Positions 28,241-37,423 of a stretch of 64,000 nucleotides of DNA are shown here, piece after piece. The stretch spans positions 1 to 64,000 of the forward strand of contig CAMCVI010000007.1 in the NCBI GenBank assembly GCA_945881885.1. The letters run 5' to 3'. This DNA comes from Chryseobacterium gleum. GTDB lineage: Bacteria > Bacteroidota > Bacteroidia > Flavobacteriales > Flavobacteriaceae. A model generated the notes under the pieces. That model was not told the DNA's origin. It saw only the letters and a list, made by a program, of their open reading frames with translations, and did not search any database. Position 1 is the first letter of the stretch; every line of letters starts with the position of its first letter. Both the position numbers and the translations under genes were made by a program.

Positions 28241-29014
28241 ATGAAAAAGAAAATCTTCGTATTACTACTAATTTCCGTTTTAAGTACTAGTTGTAAAAAA
28301 GAAAAAGAACTAATTGAAGTTACCATTCCTGAACCAGAGAAAATTGAAAAAACTACTTTAGGCAATCCATCTGATGTGCAAGCTGAAGATGAAGATGGTG
28401 CTTTTCAAATGAATGGCTTGTCGTATTCTTACAAAAGCTTAGAACCTTTTATAGATGCTGAAACTATGGAATTACACTATTCAAAACATCATTTATCTTA
28501 TTGTAATAAATTGAATGGTGCTTTAAAAGAAACCGATTTGGCTTCCAAATCTATAGAAGAAATTCTAAAAAAATTAGATACAAGTAAATCTGACATTAGA
28601 AATAACGCTGGTGGCTATTACAACCATAATTTATTTTTTGACATGTTAAGTGCAAATGGCGGTGACCCAACAGATGAAGTTTTAGAAGCCATAAATAAAG
28701 ATTTTGGTTCTTTTGAAGCCTTCAAAAATGAATTTTCTGAAAGCGCTACTAAATTATTTGGTTCTGGTTGGGTTTGGCTAATTAAAGACAATTCAGGAAA
28801 ATTAGTAATAACTACAACTGCCAATCAAGACAATCCGTTAATGCCAAATGCAGAAAAAAAAGGCACACCAATTTTAGCTTTAGATGTTTGGGAACACGCG
28901 TATTACATCAAATACCAAAATAAACGAAAAGACTATATTAATGCTTTTTTCAACGTAATTAATTGGAAAAAAGTAAACGAAAAATTTAAAGAATCAACCA
29001 CTAGTGCAGAATAA
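28241..29014 (+). CDS. superoxide dismutase (Fe/Mn family), lipoprotein
   Basis: 257 aa with a lipoprotein signal (VLSTSC, C18), a ~35-residue acidic linker and a full SOD domain. Metal ligands H79 (MELHYSKHH), H129 (YYNHNLFF), D215 and H219 (DVWEHAYY). Q196 in TANQDNPLMP is the manganese-type second-sphere position, so Mn or cambialistic use is more likely than strict Fe. The lipid anchor places it outside the cytosol. Own -7 box TATTTTTG at 28212-28219, terminator after the stop. Confidence 0.93.
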   Translation: MKKKIFVLLLISVLSTSCKKEKELIEVTIPEPEKIEKTTLGNPSDVQAEDEDGAFQMNGLSYSYKSLEPFIDAETMELHYSKHHLSYCNKLNGALKETDLASKSIEEILKKLDTSKSDIRNNAGGYYNHNLFFDMLSANGGDPTDEVLEAINKDFGSFEAFKNEFSESATKLFGSGWVWLIKDNSGKLVITTTANQDNPLMPNAEKKGTPILALDVWEHAYYIKYQNKRKDYINAFFNVINWKKVNEKFKESTTSAE

Positions 29015-29016
29015 AA

Positions 29017-29053
29017 AAAAGAGAAACGCTTCAAATTGAGGCGTTTCTCTTTT
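29017..29053. terminator. bidirectional terminator SOD / coiled-coil gene
   Basis: AAAAGAGAAACGC at 29017-29029 pairs with GCGTTTCTCTTTT at 29041-29053. The inner TCAA/TTGA pairs extend it with one G-U. Convergent genes lie on both sides. Confidence 0.9.
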
Positions 29054-29071
29054 AAAATAGTATTGAATTAA

Positions 29072-29968
29072 TTATCTCAATTGAAAACTAGTTTTTGAAA
29101 CCAACTCCCCTTTTTTATCAAACACATTAACAAAATAAGTTCCTTCTGAAATATTTTTTACAAATAAATCTTCCTGAACCTGAACTGTTTTGTTTTCATA
29201 TTTAATGGTTTTCTGAAAACTATATGGTAAATAAGTAGTACCAAATGATTCTGTTTTCTTTTCTCCCAATACATTATTTTTACTATCAATAACTTGAATA
29301 TAATAGGTTCTGTCTCCTGTTTTTGCAACTTGATTTTCGGCAATCGTAAAACCAATTTTTAAAACATCAGCTCTACTTGCCTTATCTGTATTAATTTGCT
29401 TGCCTGAACCTTTTTGTTTTACTGCTAAAGTAGTTAAATTCAAAACCGATAAACGTTGCGCTTTTTCAACTGTTTTGGATAAATTTTCATTTTTAGCCAC
29501 TAAAGTATCATTTGCTGTTTTGGCATTGGTTAAAACCACATTTGTACTGTCTAAGTTTTTAGTTAAGGTAGAATTGTTTTCTTTCAATATATTATTTTCG
29601 GCGATTAAATTGTCCATTTCGCGTTTTAATTTTACATACTGCGTTTTATACTTAGAAAGTTCGGCAACACTCCCATCAGATTTTTTAATTTTTTCTAATA
29701 ATTCAACAATTTTAGCTTGCTCTTCTTCTAATTCGCTTTTCAAAGCAGTATTGTCACCAATAGCAACATCATATTCTGCAATTTTTGATTCCAATTCTGC
29801 TTGAAATTTTTCTTTTTCAGTTAATGTTTTGGATAAACTTGAATCTACCGCATCTTTATCTTGTTGCAACTTAAATACGTAAGCCAAACTTCCCATTAAT
29901 AATAATGCCAAGATTACAACAACTACTTTCAACCCTGAATTTCTAGAATTTGATTGATTTAACTCCAT
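29072..29968 (-). CDS. membrane-anchored coiled-coil protein of unknown function
   Basis: 298 aa: a short cytosolic N-terminus, one membrane segment (14-33), a long heptad-rich coiled coil (about 38-175; KSELEEEQAKIVELLEKIK and similar), then a beta-rich C-terminal domain (190-298) ending ELVSKTSFQLR. I recognise no catalytic motif. The coil suggests oligomerisation or a spacer in the periplasm. -7 box TATTTTTG at 30003-29996 (minus). Monocistronic, with the terminator shared with sod. Confidence 0.8.
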   Translation of the reverse strand: MELNQSNSRNSGLKVVVVILALLLMGSLAYVFKLQQDKDAVDSSLSKTLTEKEKFQAELESKIAEYDVAIGDNTALKSELEEEQAKIVELLEKIKKSDGSVAELSKYKTQYVKLKREMDNLIAENNILKENNSTLTKNLDSTNVVLTNAKTANDTLVAKNENLSKTVEKAQRLSVLNLTTLAVKQKGSGKQINTDKASRADVLKIGFTIAENQVAKTGDRTYYIQVIDSKNNVLGEKKTESFGTTYLPYSFQKTIKYENKTVQVQEDLFVKNISEGTYFVNVFDKKGELVSKTSFQLR

Positions 29969-30083
29969 TTTGATTTTTTTAAATTAAATTTGATACAAAA
30001 ATATAATTTTATTTATTTCTATCACTACATAACGTAATGTATCTTTAAAATATTATATTTGAAAACACTTTTTAAACATAAAA

Positions 30084-31124
30084 ATGGATAAATTAAACAT
30101 ATTCAGTTCAAGAGATATAGCAAAAATTACGCAACATAGAAGTGGCGAAGTAAAGTTTGGCGAAAAAATACTTACAGTTCCAAATGATGAAAATTGGATA
30201 GCATTTATAACCCTTTCCGAAGCAAAATTTGTTTTGATTGGCTTGCCTGAAGATGTAGGAATAAAAGCCAATTTGGGCAGAACTGGTGCTGCTTCAGCTT
30301 TTAATAGCACTTTAAAAAGTTTGGTAAATTTTCAACACAATAAATTTTGTAAAGGCAACGAATTGATTGTGTTAGGCGAAATAAATTTTTCTGAAGAAAT
30401 GGAAATTTCCAAAACTTTATATACTCAAAATAAAGAAGATCGAAAAAAACTTTTTCAATTAGTAGAAAATATTGATAAAGATGTTTCATTTGTAATTAGC
30501 ACCATCATAAAAGCTAATAAAATTCCAATAATAATAGGCGGCGGACACAACAACGCATACGGAAACATAAAAGGTTTAGCCTTAGGAAAAGGCATGCCAG
30601 TAAATGCTATTAATTTTGATGCGCATACTGATTTTAGAATTATGGAAGGGCGCCATAGCGGAAATGGCTTTACTTATGCATTTGAAGAAGGATTTTTAAA
30701 AAAATATTTTATATTTGGTTTACACGAAAATTTTGTATCAAAAAGTGTGTTTGATACTCTGAAATCTATTGAAGAAAGAGTGAAATATGTTACGTATGAA
30801 GAAATAGCCGTTAGAAAAACCAAAAGTTTTACTACAGAAATTTCACAAGCCATAAAATTTATTTCAAACACACCATTTGGCGTAGAACTTGATTTAGATG
30901 CGCTTCCGAATATCCATAGTAGTGCCATGACATTAAGTGGTTTTAGTGTAGAAAAAGCCAGACATTTTATTCATTTAGCTGGAAAAGAAGAACATGCCAG
31001 TTATTTTCACATTTGTGAAGGAGCTCCCGATTTAGATGTATCAAACAATAATCATTTAACAGGGAAATTAATTGCAACACTAATTTTAGATTTTATAAAG
31101 AGTAAAAAACCAGAAGAAAACTAA
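30084..31124 (+). CDS. arginase-family hydrolase, formimidoylglutamase-like
   Basis: 346 aa ureohydrolase fold with a two-metal site: GGGHNNAYG (first His ligand), NFDAHTDFR (three ligands) and ELDLDAL (last two Asp). Members release a urea-type group or formamide from guanidino or formimino substrates. Bacteroidota versions of this length are usually called formimidoylglutamase (histidine degradation), but no hut genes are nearby, so the substrate stays open. -7 box TATATTTG at 30054-30061. Confidence 0.82.
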   Translation: MDKLNIFSSRDIAKITQHRSGEVKFGEKILTVPNDENWIAFITLSEAKFVLIGLPEDVGIKANLGRTGAASAFNSTLKSLVNFQHNKFCKGNELIVLGEINFSEEMEISKTLYTQNKEDRKKLFQLVENIDKDVSFVISTIIKANKIPIIIGGGHNNAYGNIKGLALGKGMPVNAINFDAHTDFRIMEGRHSGNGFTYAFEEGFLKKYFIFGLHENFVSKSVFDTLKSIEERVKYVTYEEIAVRKTKSFTTEISQAIKFISNTPFGVELDLDALPNIHSSAMTLSGFSVEKARHFIHLAGKEEHASYFHICEGAPDLDVSNNNHLTGKLIATLILDFIKSKKPEEN

Positions 31125-31171
31125 AAAAATTTCAAAAATAAAAAAAACTTTATTTTTTTTTGAAAAAAAGT

Positions 31172-31201
31172 GTTGTATTTCGATATTGAAGTTTTAAATT
31201 T
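31172..31201 (+). promoter_or_regulatory. promoter of the coiled-coil/zapA/6S unit
   Basis: TTG (31172-31174), 19-bp spacer, TAAATTTG (31194-31201), 28 nt before the first ATG. It is the only good promoter before the 6S RNA. Confidence 0.78.
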
Positions 31202-31229
31202 GTAAAATCATGAAAAGAATTATGTTATA

Positions 31230-31520
31230 ATGAGTGAATTGTCAAAAATTATTGATTCCTTAGAAGTAAAATTCTTTAAATTATCTAAAAAAATAGAAAA
31301 TTTAGAGCAATTAAACGGAAGTTTATCTAATGAATTGAACAATTTAAAACAAACTACTTTACAAGAAAATAAGCACATTACCTCGTTAAAACACGAATTA
31401 GATAGCTTAAAAATAACAAATTCTCTTCTGGGCAGTGAAGAATACAAGAAAGAAACACAACTAAAAATAAATTCGTTGATTAGAGAAATCGACTATTGTA
31501 TAGCACAACTTTCTGAATAA
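31230..31520 (+). CDS. small coiled-coil protein upstream of zapA (ZapB-like by position)
   Basis: 96 aa, nearly all heptad coiled coil (IIDSLEVKFFKLSKKIENLE and onward) with no membrane segment. Its stop is 2 nt before the zapA ATG. A small coiled-coil partner beside ZapA suggests a ZapB-like division role, but this is inferred from shape and place only. Confidence 0.78.
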   Translation: MSELSKIIDSLEVKFFKLSKKIENLEQLNGSLSNELNNLKQTTLQENKHITSLKHELDSLKITNSLLGSEEYKKETQLKINSLIREIDYCIAQLSE

Positions 31521-31522
31521 TT

Positions 31523-31816
31523 ATGACAGAAAAGTTAAAAATAAAAATTTCAATTGCAGACCGAGTTTATCCATTAACAGTGGAAACTACTCAGGAGGAA
31601 GGTCTACGAACCGCATCAAAAAAAATTGATGTTACAATTAAAAAATTTGAAGCCAACTATGCAGTAAGAGATAAACAAGATGTGTTGGCCATGTGCGCCT
31701 TACAATTTGCTTCTCAAATAGAACAAACCCAAATAGATACTTCTACAGATACCGTAGAAGCATTTGAGAGATTAAAAAAACTCGACGAAAAAATTGGAAG
31801 TTTACTTTCAAAATAA
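31523..31816 (+). CDS. zapA: cell division protein ZapA
   Basis: 97 aa. Binds FtsZ and bundles its filaments at the Z-ring. The N-terminal beta part is KIKISIADRVYPLTVE, followed by EEGLRTASKKIDVTIKKFEA and a C-terminal dimerising helix (FERLKKLDEKIGSLL). It is followed at once by the 6S RNA, the same neighbourhood as zapA-ssrS in E. coli. Confidence 0.9.
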   Translation: MTEKLKIKISIADRVYPLTVETTQEEGLRTASKKIDVTIKKFEANYAVRDKQDVLAMCALQFASQIEQTQIDTSTDTVEAFERLKKLDEKIGSLLSK

Positions 31817-31848
31817 GAGAAAAACGTTCATACAAAAACACTAAAGTA

Positions 31849-32010
31849 CTGCCCACATTAGTAAATATTTGATAAACTCAACACTAACTTTTAAATGAGT
31901 GAATTTGCGATACTAAAGCACGTTCCGATTCATCGGAAATCCTTGAACATCGTTTTAGCTCAAATCCTGTCTGAATCGAGTTTATTCAAACACCTAATGT
32001 GGGCTTTTTT
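31849..32010 (+). ncRNA. ssrS: 6S RNA, flavobacterial type
   Basis: Non-coding RNA that imitates an open promoter and binds RNA polymerase holoenzyme. Closing stem GCCCACATTAG (31851-31861) with CTAATGTGGGC (31994-32004), 11 perfect pairs followed by a T-tract that doubles as terminator. Second helix 31868-31879 with 31978-31990. Large asymmetric bubble (31880-31902 against 31966-31977), upper helices 31903-31907/31961-31965 and 31913-31918/31953-31958, and apical hairpin TTCCGA-TTCA-TCGGAA (31923-31938). No ORF fits. It is probably cut from the zapA transcript, since no -7 box lies in the gap. Confidence 0.85.
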
Positions 32011-32028
32011 ATTAAACAAAACCTAATT

Positions 32029-33591
32029 ATGGAATTATCAAGTATACTAATTGGAATCGTTGTCGGAATGGCTATAGGATTTGCAATTGCTAAATTTTTT
32101 GAAAAAAGCAATGTCTCAAATCTTATAAAAAACGCTGAAAAAGAAGCCGGTTCAATTTTAAGAGATGCGAAAGCAGAAGCCGAAACTGAAAAAAGAAATA
32201 AGCTACTGCAAGCGAAAGAAAGATTTTTAGAATTAAAAACGGAACACGAAAACGAAATTTTGTCAAAAGACAAAAAAATGGCAGAAGCCGAAAAAAGAAC
32301 CAGAGATAAAGAATCACAAGTTTCTAGTGAATTAGCAAAAGCTAAGAAAATCAATGACGAAGCTGAAGCTAAAATTACAGAATACAACAACAAAATTGAA
32401 AACTTAGAGAAAAAATCTCAAGAAGTTGACAAATTACACAAAAGTCAGATTGAACAACTAGAGGTTATTTCTGGTTTATCTGCAGATGATGCAAGAAATC
32501 AATTGGTTGAAAGTTTAAAAGCAGAAGCCAAAACCAATGCCATGGCACACATTCAAGAAACTATTGAAGAAGCCAAAATGCAAGCACAACAAGAAGCTAA
32601 GAAAATCATTATTAGCACCATTCAGCGTGTAGGTACAGAAGAAGCTGTTGAAAATTGCGTATCTGTTTTCAATATTGAATCGGATGATGTAAAAGGTAGA
32701 ATTATTGGTAGAGAAGGAAGAAACATTAGAGCCATTGAAGCTGCAACAGGCGTTGAAATCATAGTGGATGACACACCAGAAGCTATTATTTTATCTTGTT
32801 TTGATCCTGTTAGACGAGAAATTGCACGTTTGGCACTTCATAAATTAGTAACTGATGGTCGAATTCACCCAGCTCGTATTGAAGAAGTAGTTGAAAAAAC
32901 GAAAAAACAAATTGAAGAAGAAATTATTGAAGTTGGAAAACGTACCGTTATCGATTTAGGAATTCACGGATTACACCCAGAATTGATAAAAATTGTAGGT
33001 AGAATGAAATACCGATCTTCATACGGACAAAACTTATTACAACACTCCAGAGAAGTTTCGAAATTATGTGGTTTAATGGCTGCAGAATTAGGACTAAACG
33101 TAAAATTAGCCAAAAGAGCTGGTTTGTTACACGATATTGGAAAAGTACCAGACACAGAAACCGAATTGCCACACGCTATTTTAGGAATGCAATGGGCTGA
33201 GAAATACGGTGAAAAAGAAGAAGTTTGTAACGCAATTGGTGCCCACCACGATGAAATTGAAATGAAATATTTAATTTCTCCAATTATTCAGGTGTGTGAT
33301 GCCATTTCTGGAGCCAGACCAGGCGCACGTCGTCAAGTATTGGATTCTTATATTCAGCGTTTAAAAGACCTTGAAGAAGTAGCATACAGCTTCCCAGGAG
33401 TTAAAAATGCTTATGCTATTCAGGCGGGTAGAGAATTACGTGTATTAGTTGAAAGTGAGAAAGTTTCAGACGATTTAGCTGCTACATTATCATTTGAAAT
33501 TTCTCATAAAATTCAAACAGAAATGACGTACCCAGGTCAAGTAAAAGTAACTGTAATTAGAGAAACCAGAGCGGTAAATATTGCGAAGTAA
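32029..33591 (+). CDS. rny: ribonuclease Y
   Basis: Membrane-bound endoribonuclease that starts mRNA decay. 520 aa: N-terminal membrane helix (about 5-24), long coiled coil (30-170), KH domain ([15 protein letters not shown]), HD domain ([11 protein letters not shown]). I start at MELSSILIG (32029); the longer reading from 31999 would begin inside the terminal stem of the 6S RNA. Ends at a strong bidirectional terminator. Confidence 0.96.
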   Translation: MELSSILIGIVVGMAIGFAIAKFFEKSNVSNLIKNAEKEAGSILRDAKAEAETEKRNKLLQAKERFLELKTEHENEILSKDKKMAEAEKRTRDKESQVSSELAKAKKINDEAEAKITEYNNKIENLEKKSQEVDKLHKSQIEQLEVISGLSADDARNQLVESLKAEAKTNAMAHIQETIEEAKMQAQQEAKKIIISTIQRVGTEEAVENCVSVFNIESDDVKGRIIGREGRNIRAIEAATGVEIIVDDTPEAIILSCFDPVRREIARLALHKLVTDGRIHPARIEEVVEKTKKQIEEEIIEVGKRTVIDLGIHGLHPELIKIVGRMKYRSSYGQNLLQHSREVSKLCGLMAAELGLNVKLAKRAGLLHDIGKVPDTETELPHAILGMQWAEKYGEKEEVCNAIGAHHDEIEMKYLISPIIQVCDAISGARPGARRQVLDSYIQRLKDLEEVAYSFPGVKNAYAIQAGRELRVLVESEKVSDDLAATLSFEISHKIQTEMTYPGQVKVTVIRETRAVNIAK

Positions 33592-33610
33592 TCGCTAAAT
33601 TATATAAATT

Positions 33611-33647
33611 AAAAAAGCCCAATTTCAAATGAAATTGGGCTTTTTTT
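33611..33647. terminator. bidirectional terminator rny / small membrane gene
   Basis: GCCCAATTTC (33617-33626), loop AAAT, GAAATTGGGC (33631-33640), with A run before and T run after. Confidence 0.92.
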
Positions 33648-33725
33648 ATCGGTTTGTTTTTGGAAAATTTAAATAAAACATGAAAAATATCAAAAATGAC
33701 TTCCTCATTAAATTCTAAACTATTA

Positions 33726-33941
33726 TTATTTCTTCCCAGCTGGTTTTTTGGTCTTGCCATTAATAACTTTAATCGCAACGTACATAAACAAAATAAAAGA
33801 AAGTAGTCGTAACGACATGAAAATACTTTCACTTTGCATAAATCCTAAAAATTTTAAATCGAAAGGAAACGCCAAAACGGCTGAAATTAAAGCTATAAAT
33901 AACAACTTTGAATTGGTCATATTTTTAAAGAAATTCATCAT
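33726..33941 (-). CDS. small two-helix membrane protein, 71 aa
   Basis: Two hydrophobic segments (about 12-34 and 42-60) and a basic tail (KTKKPAGKK). It begins 11 nt after the ftsY stop, so probably cotranscribed with it. An opposite-strand ORF covers the same bases but lacks such a profile. Function unknown. Confidence 0.62.
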   Translation of the reverse strand: MMNFFKNMTNSKLLFIALISAVLAFPFDLKFLGFMQSESIFMSLRLLSFILFMYVAIKVINGKTKKPAGKK

Positions 33942-33952
33942 ACATTAAAAAA

Positions 33953-34933
33953 TTAATTAAAGAAAGAATCTACAAATTCTGTTTTATTAAATACTTGTAA
34001 ATCTTCAATACCTTCTCCCACGCCTATATATTTAACTGGAATTTGAAATTGATCTGAAATACCTATTACTACTCCGCCTTTTGCAGTTCCGTCTAATTTC
34101 GTTACCGCTAAACAAGAAACTTCTGTAGCAGCCGTAAATTGTTTGGCTTGTTCAAATGCGTTTTGTCCTGTAGAGCCATCAAGTACCAACATGACATCAT
34201 TTGGCGTGTTTGGAACTACTTTTTGCATTACATTTTTTACTTTGGTCAGTTCATTCATCAAACCTACTTTGTTGTGCAAACGACCGGCAGTATCTATTAT
34301 CACCACATCTGCATTTTGCGCTACAGCTGACTGCAAAGTATCAAACGCAACAGAAGCTGGGTCCGAACCCATTTGTTGTCTTACCATCGGTACGCCTACT
34401 CTATCTGCCCAAATTTGTAACTGGTCAATTGCAGCAGCTCTGAATGTATCGGCAGCACCTAAAACAACTTTAAATCCCGCTTTATTAAACTGATAAGCTA
34501 ATTTTCCGATAGTGGTAGTTTTTCCCACACCATTTACACCAACAACCATAATTACATAAGGTTTGGTATCTTTTGGAATAGTGAATTCAGATTCGTTACC
34601 AGAATTGGTTTCAGATAATAACGATCCAATTTCTTCTCTTAATATGATATTAAGCTCGTCTGTTCCTAAATATTTATCTTGAGAGACTCTTTTTTCAATG
34701 CGTTGTATGATTTTTAAAGTGGTATTAACACCAACATCTGAAGAAATAAGTACTTCTTCCAAATTGTCTAAAACCTCATCATCTACTTTAGATTTTCCGG
34801 CAACGGCTTTTGTTAATTTAGAAAAGAAAGAAGTTTTAGTTTTCTCTAATCCTTTATCCAACAGTTGCTTTTCCTGTTCGGTAATAACTGGTTCACTTTT
34901 GTTAGATGAAAATATTTTTTTAAAAAAGCTCAT
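33953..34933 (-). CDS. ftsY: signal recognition particle receptor FtsY
   Basis: GTPase that docks SRP-ribosome complexes at the membrane. 326 aa: a short charged N-terminal segment instead of the long acidic A domain, then the N domain and the GTPase domain (VNGVGKTTTIGKLA, DTFRAAAIDQL, DTAGR, TKLDGTAKGG). -7 box TATTTTTG at 34982-34975 (minus), right behind the terminator of the ribosomal-protein operon. Confidence 0.96.
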   Translation of the reverse strand: MSFFKKIFSSNKSEPVITEQEKQLLDKGLEKTKTSFFSKLTKAVAGKSKVDDEVLDNLEEVLISSDVGVNTTLKIIQRIEKRVSQDKYLGTDELNIILREEIGSLLSETNSGNESEFTIPKDTKPYVIMVVGVNGVGKTTTIGKLAYQFNKAGFKVVLGAADTFRAAAIDQLQIWADRVGVPMVRQQMGSDPASVAFDTLQSAVAQNADVVIIDTAGRLHNKVGLMNELTKVKNVMQKVVPNTPNDVMLVLDGSTGQNAFEQAKQFTAATEVSCLAVTKLDGTAKGGVVIGISDQFQIPVKYIGVGEGIEDLQVFNKTEFVDSFFN

Positions 34934-34974
34934 TGAATTTGGTTAAAATGATATGATTTTCATTATTGTTAGAA

Positions 34975-35021
34975 CAAAAATAAAATAAAAAAAGCTACTT
35001 TCAAATGAAAATAGCTTTTTT
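34975..35021 (-). promoter_or_regulatory. DUF4295 operon terminator followed directly by ftsY promoter
   Basis: On the minus strand a hairpin (arms 34986-35003 and 35005-35021, AAAAAGCTA/TAGCTTTTT core, one mismatch) ends in a T-tract, and TATTTTTG (34982-34975) follows after about 3 nt. Confidence 0.7.
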
Positions 35022-35040
35022 AGTATCTATAATGTACAGA

Positions 35041-35193
35041 TTATTTCTTTTTTAAGAACTCATCTACTTCTTCAGGAGTCATTACTGATTCCACAAATGT
35101 ATAAGCACCAGTTTTAGGAGACTTTACCATTTTGATGGCTTTAGTCAATCTTTTAGAAGATGTTTGTAAAGTTGCTACGGTTTTCTTTGCCAT
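35041..35193 (-). CDS. DUF4295 protein, 50 aa
   Basis: Short ORF, MAKKTVATLQTSSKRLT to a C-terminal PEEVDEFLKKK. Small basic protein found beside rpmG throughout Bacteroidota (DUF4295). It lies 42 nt after rpmG on the same strand and before the operon terminator. Position and charge suggest a ribosome-linked role, not shown. Confidence 0.88.
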   Translation of the reverse strand: MAKKTVATLQTSSKRLTKAIKMVKSPKTGAYTFVESVMTPEEVDEFLKKK

Positions 35194-35235
35194 GACTTAG
35201 TATGTTTTATTTGAAACTTAAAATAAAGTTTCTAA

Positions 35236-35418
35236 TTATTTAATTTCTTTGTGAACAGTTACTCTTTTCAAGATAGGATTGAATTTTTTGATTTCCATTC
35301 TATCTGGTGTGTTTTTTTTGTTTTTAGTCGTAATGTAACGAGAAGTTCCTGGTTGACCAGATTCTTTGTGCTCAGTACATTCTAAAATTACTTGGATTCT
35401 ATTACCTTTCTTTGCCAT
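35236..35418 (-). CDS. rpmG: 50S ribosomal protein L33
   Basis: 60 aa, starting [18 protein letters not shown] and ending [17 protein letters not shown]. Only one Cys is present, so this is the zinc-free form. Middle gene of rpmB-rpmG-DUF4295. Confidence 0.95.
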   Translation of the reverse strand: MAKKGNRIQVILECTEHKESGQPGTSRYITTKNKKNTPDRMEIKKFNPILKRVTVHKEIK

Positions 35419-35438
35419 TTTTGTATATTTTTAAATGA

Positions 35439-35681
35439 TTAAATAGATTTTGCAAATCCATCTGCTTTAGCTTTTTTCAAAACTGCGGCAATACCATTTT
35501 TGTTAATTGTTTTTAATGCTGCTGTAGATATTTTTAGGCTCACCCATCTATCTTCTTCTGCAATGTAAAAACGTTTTTTTACTAAGTTAACTGAAAATTT
35601 TCTCTTAGTTTTATTCATCGCGTGAGAAACGTTGTTTCCAACCATTGCTCTTTTTCCTGTTAGTTCACAAACTCTTGACAT
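35439..35681 (-). CDS. rpmB: 50S ribosomal protein L28
   Basis: 80 aa with the family start [21 protein letters not shown] and the basic [17 protein letters not shown] stretch. First gene of the rpmB-rpmG-DUF4295 unit. The upstream box (TTTCTTTG near 35720) departs from TAnnTTTG by one base. Confidence 0.95.
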   Translation of the reverse strand: MSRVCELTGKRAMVGNNVSHAMNKTKRKFSVNLVKKRFYIAEEDRWVSLKISTAALKTINKNGIAAVLKKAKADGFAKSI

Positions 35682-35760
35682 TATTCTAAACTTTTAAATC
35701 GTTATTCTAAATAAGGGTGCAAAGAAAAGAATTTTTACTTTACTATGCAACTATTTTTAG

Positions 35761-37008
35761 TTAGTTTTTTGAAATTTCTTTATACAGCCATTCCAATGCT
35801 TTATAAACTGCCCTATCTGTGACCTTTTCGCGCGGTTGACCAAAATTAAATTCTTCAACAAAAACTTCATTTGGTGTAGCTATTGCTATAAAAACAACAC
35901 CTATTTCGGCTTCACTATTTCCTTTAGCTGGTCCTGCATTTCCTGTTGTTGCAATGGCATAATTTGTGTTAAAAATAGTTTTGCAATTAATAGCCATTTC
36001 TTTTGCCACTTCTTTACTAACCACAGAAAACTGTTTAATTGTATCAGGATTTACTTTTAAAAAATCTATTTTTATTTGATTAGAATACGCCACTATTCCA
36101 CCTTTAAAACAAGCTGAAGCGCCAGGAACTGATGATATTAGTTGTGCGATTTTTCCACCTGTGCAACTTTCGGCGGTTGCCAAAGTACGGTGTTTTTCGG
36201 CTAATGTTCTGGTTAAAACTACTTCGATGGTTTCCTCTTCGTCGAAACCAACAATAATATCACCAATTAAAGGTTTTAATTTTTCAATTTCCGATACAAT
36301 AGCATTTTTTAAAATGGCTTCATCTAGGCCCCTAGCAGTCAAACGTAATCTAACTTTTCCAGGACTTGGCAAATACGCTAATTTTATAAAACTTGGCAAA
36401 TTTGTTTCCCAATCTTCAATTTGTTCCGCAATTAAACTTTCGCCTCTGCCATAAGTCATAAGTGTTTTATGAACAATATAAGGCCGCTCGAACTTAGCTA
36501 CCAAATACGGAATTACTTCATTGTCAACCAAATACTTCATTTCATAAGGTACGCCAGGCAAAGAAACAAACACCGTGTTTTGATGTTCCATCAGCATTCC
36601 TGGAGCGGTTCCCATTTTATTAAAAAGCACTTTTGATTTTGAAGGAACAAATGCTTGGTCTATATTTAATTGCGTAATGGGTTTTTTATGGATGCCTTCA
36701 ATTATACTTTTTACTTGTTCGAAAACAGCATCGTTTTTAACCAAAACATCATCAAAATACTCACAAAATGTTTTTTTAGTATTGTCGTCCTTTGTTGGAC
36801 CTAATCCACCAGTAATGATAACAACATCAAAATTATTTTGGACTTCACTTAACGTTTTTAAAATATGGTTTTTATCATCCGAAATGGATAACATTTCGTA
36901 AGTAGCAATTCCAATTTTGTCTAATGCTTTTGCAATATAAGACGAATTTGTGTCAATAATTTGACCAATCAATATTTCGTCTCCAATTGTAATAATTGCT
37001 GCTTTCAT
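35761..37008 (-). CDS. cinA: CinA, nicotinamide-nucleotide amidohydrolase family
   Basis: 415 aa with both parts of full-length CinA: an N-terminal MoaB/MogA-like domain ([30 protein letters not shown]), and a C-terminal NMN deamidase domain ([29 protein letters not shown]). Likely in pyridine-nucleotide recycling; a link to competence is known only in some species. -7 box at 37032-37025 (minus). Confidence 0.94.
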   Translation of the reverse strand: MKAAIITIGDEILIGQIIDTNSSYIAKALDKIGIATYEMLSISDDKNHILKTLSEVQNNFDVVIITGGLGPTKDDNTKKTFCEYFDDVLVKNDAVFEQVKSIIEGIHKKPITQLNIDQAFVPSKSKVLFNKMGTAPGMLMEHQNTVFVSLPGVPYEMKYLVDNEVIPYLVAKFERPYIVHKTLMTYGRGESLIAEQIEDWETNLPSFIKLAYLPSPGKVRLRLTARGLDEAILKNAIVSEIEKLKPLIGDIIVGFDEEETIEVVLTRTLAEKHRTLATAESCTGGKIAQLISSVPGASACFKGGIVAYSNQIKIDFLKVNPDTIKQFSVVSKEVAKEMAINCKTIFNTNYAIATTGNAGPAKGNSEAEIGVVFIAIATPNEVFVEEFNFGQPREKVTDRAVYKALEWLYKEISKN

Positions 37009-37024
37009 TTTTATAATTTTTTTG

Positions 37025-37057
37025 CAAAAATAAGAAAACCACGCTTAAGGCGTGGTT
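37025..37057 (-). promoter_or_regulatory. Hpt gene terminator overlapping cinA promoter
   Basis: AACCACGC (37037-37044) pairs with GCGTGGTT (37050-37057). Read on the minus strand it runs through TTTTCT into the -7 box TATTTTTG (37032-37025) of cinA. Confidence 0.72.
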
Positions 37058-37078
37058 AAACATGTAATAAAAGTATTT

Positions 37079-37423
37079 TTATAACTTAAAATCTTTTTTA
37101 ATCTCATCTGCGGCATCACCAATTCTTGCTTTTAGCGATTTAAATACTTCTTTAATTTCTTTTCGCTTGCCTTCTACTTTTGTCCATTTGATAATTAACA
37201 AAACGTCTTCATAAGCCATATCCATTCCTAATAAATCTAAAGTTGGCTGGATTTTGTGTGCAGATGCATAAGTTTTCGCATAATCTTTTTCTTCAATTGC
37301 ATTTTTCATGGCTTGAATTTCGAAAGGCACTTCTTCTAAAAACAAAGAAGCAATTTGAAGCGCAAATTCGTTATCATTTTCAGAAATTTCATAAACTTTT
37401 GATAAATTATACTGTAAAGCCAT
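37079..37423 (-). CDS. histidine phosphotransfer (Hpt) domain protein
   Basis: 114 aa, a single helical Hpt domain. H56 in ASAHKIQPTLDLLGM fits HKxxxxxxxxG, with K57 next to it as in most Hpt proteins. It would carry phosphate between a hybrid sensor kinase and a response regulator; neither is in the window. Its ATG overlaps the stop of the FAH-family gene (TAATG), so the two are cotranslated. Confidence 0.82.
   Translation of the reverse strand: MALQYNLSKVYEISENDNEFALQIASLFLEEVPFEIQAMKNAIEEKDYAKTYASAHKIQPTLDLLGMDMAYEDVLLIIKWTKVEGKRKEIKEVFKSLKARIGDAADEIKKDFKL

Noticed and set aside
31999..32028. 10-residue N-terminal extension of rny
   Set aside because: Encoded by the terminal stem and U-tract of the 6S RNA; RNase Y normally starts at the membrane helix.
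33748..33948. 66-aa plus-strand ORF opposite the small membrane gene
   Set aside because: Convergent to ftsY, no promoter, no family-like pattern; the minus-strand frame has two clean membrane helices and sits 11 nt after ftsY.
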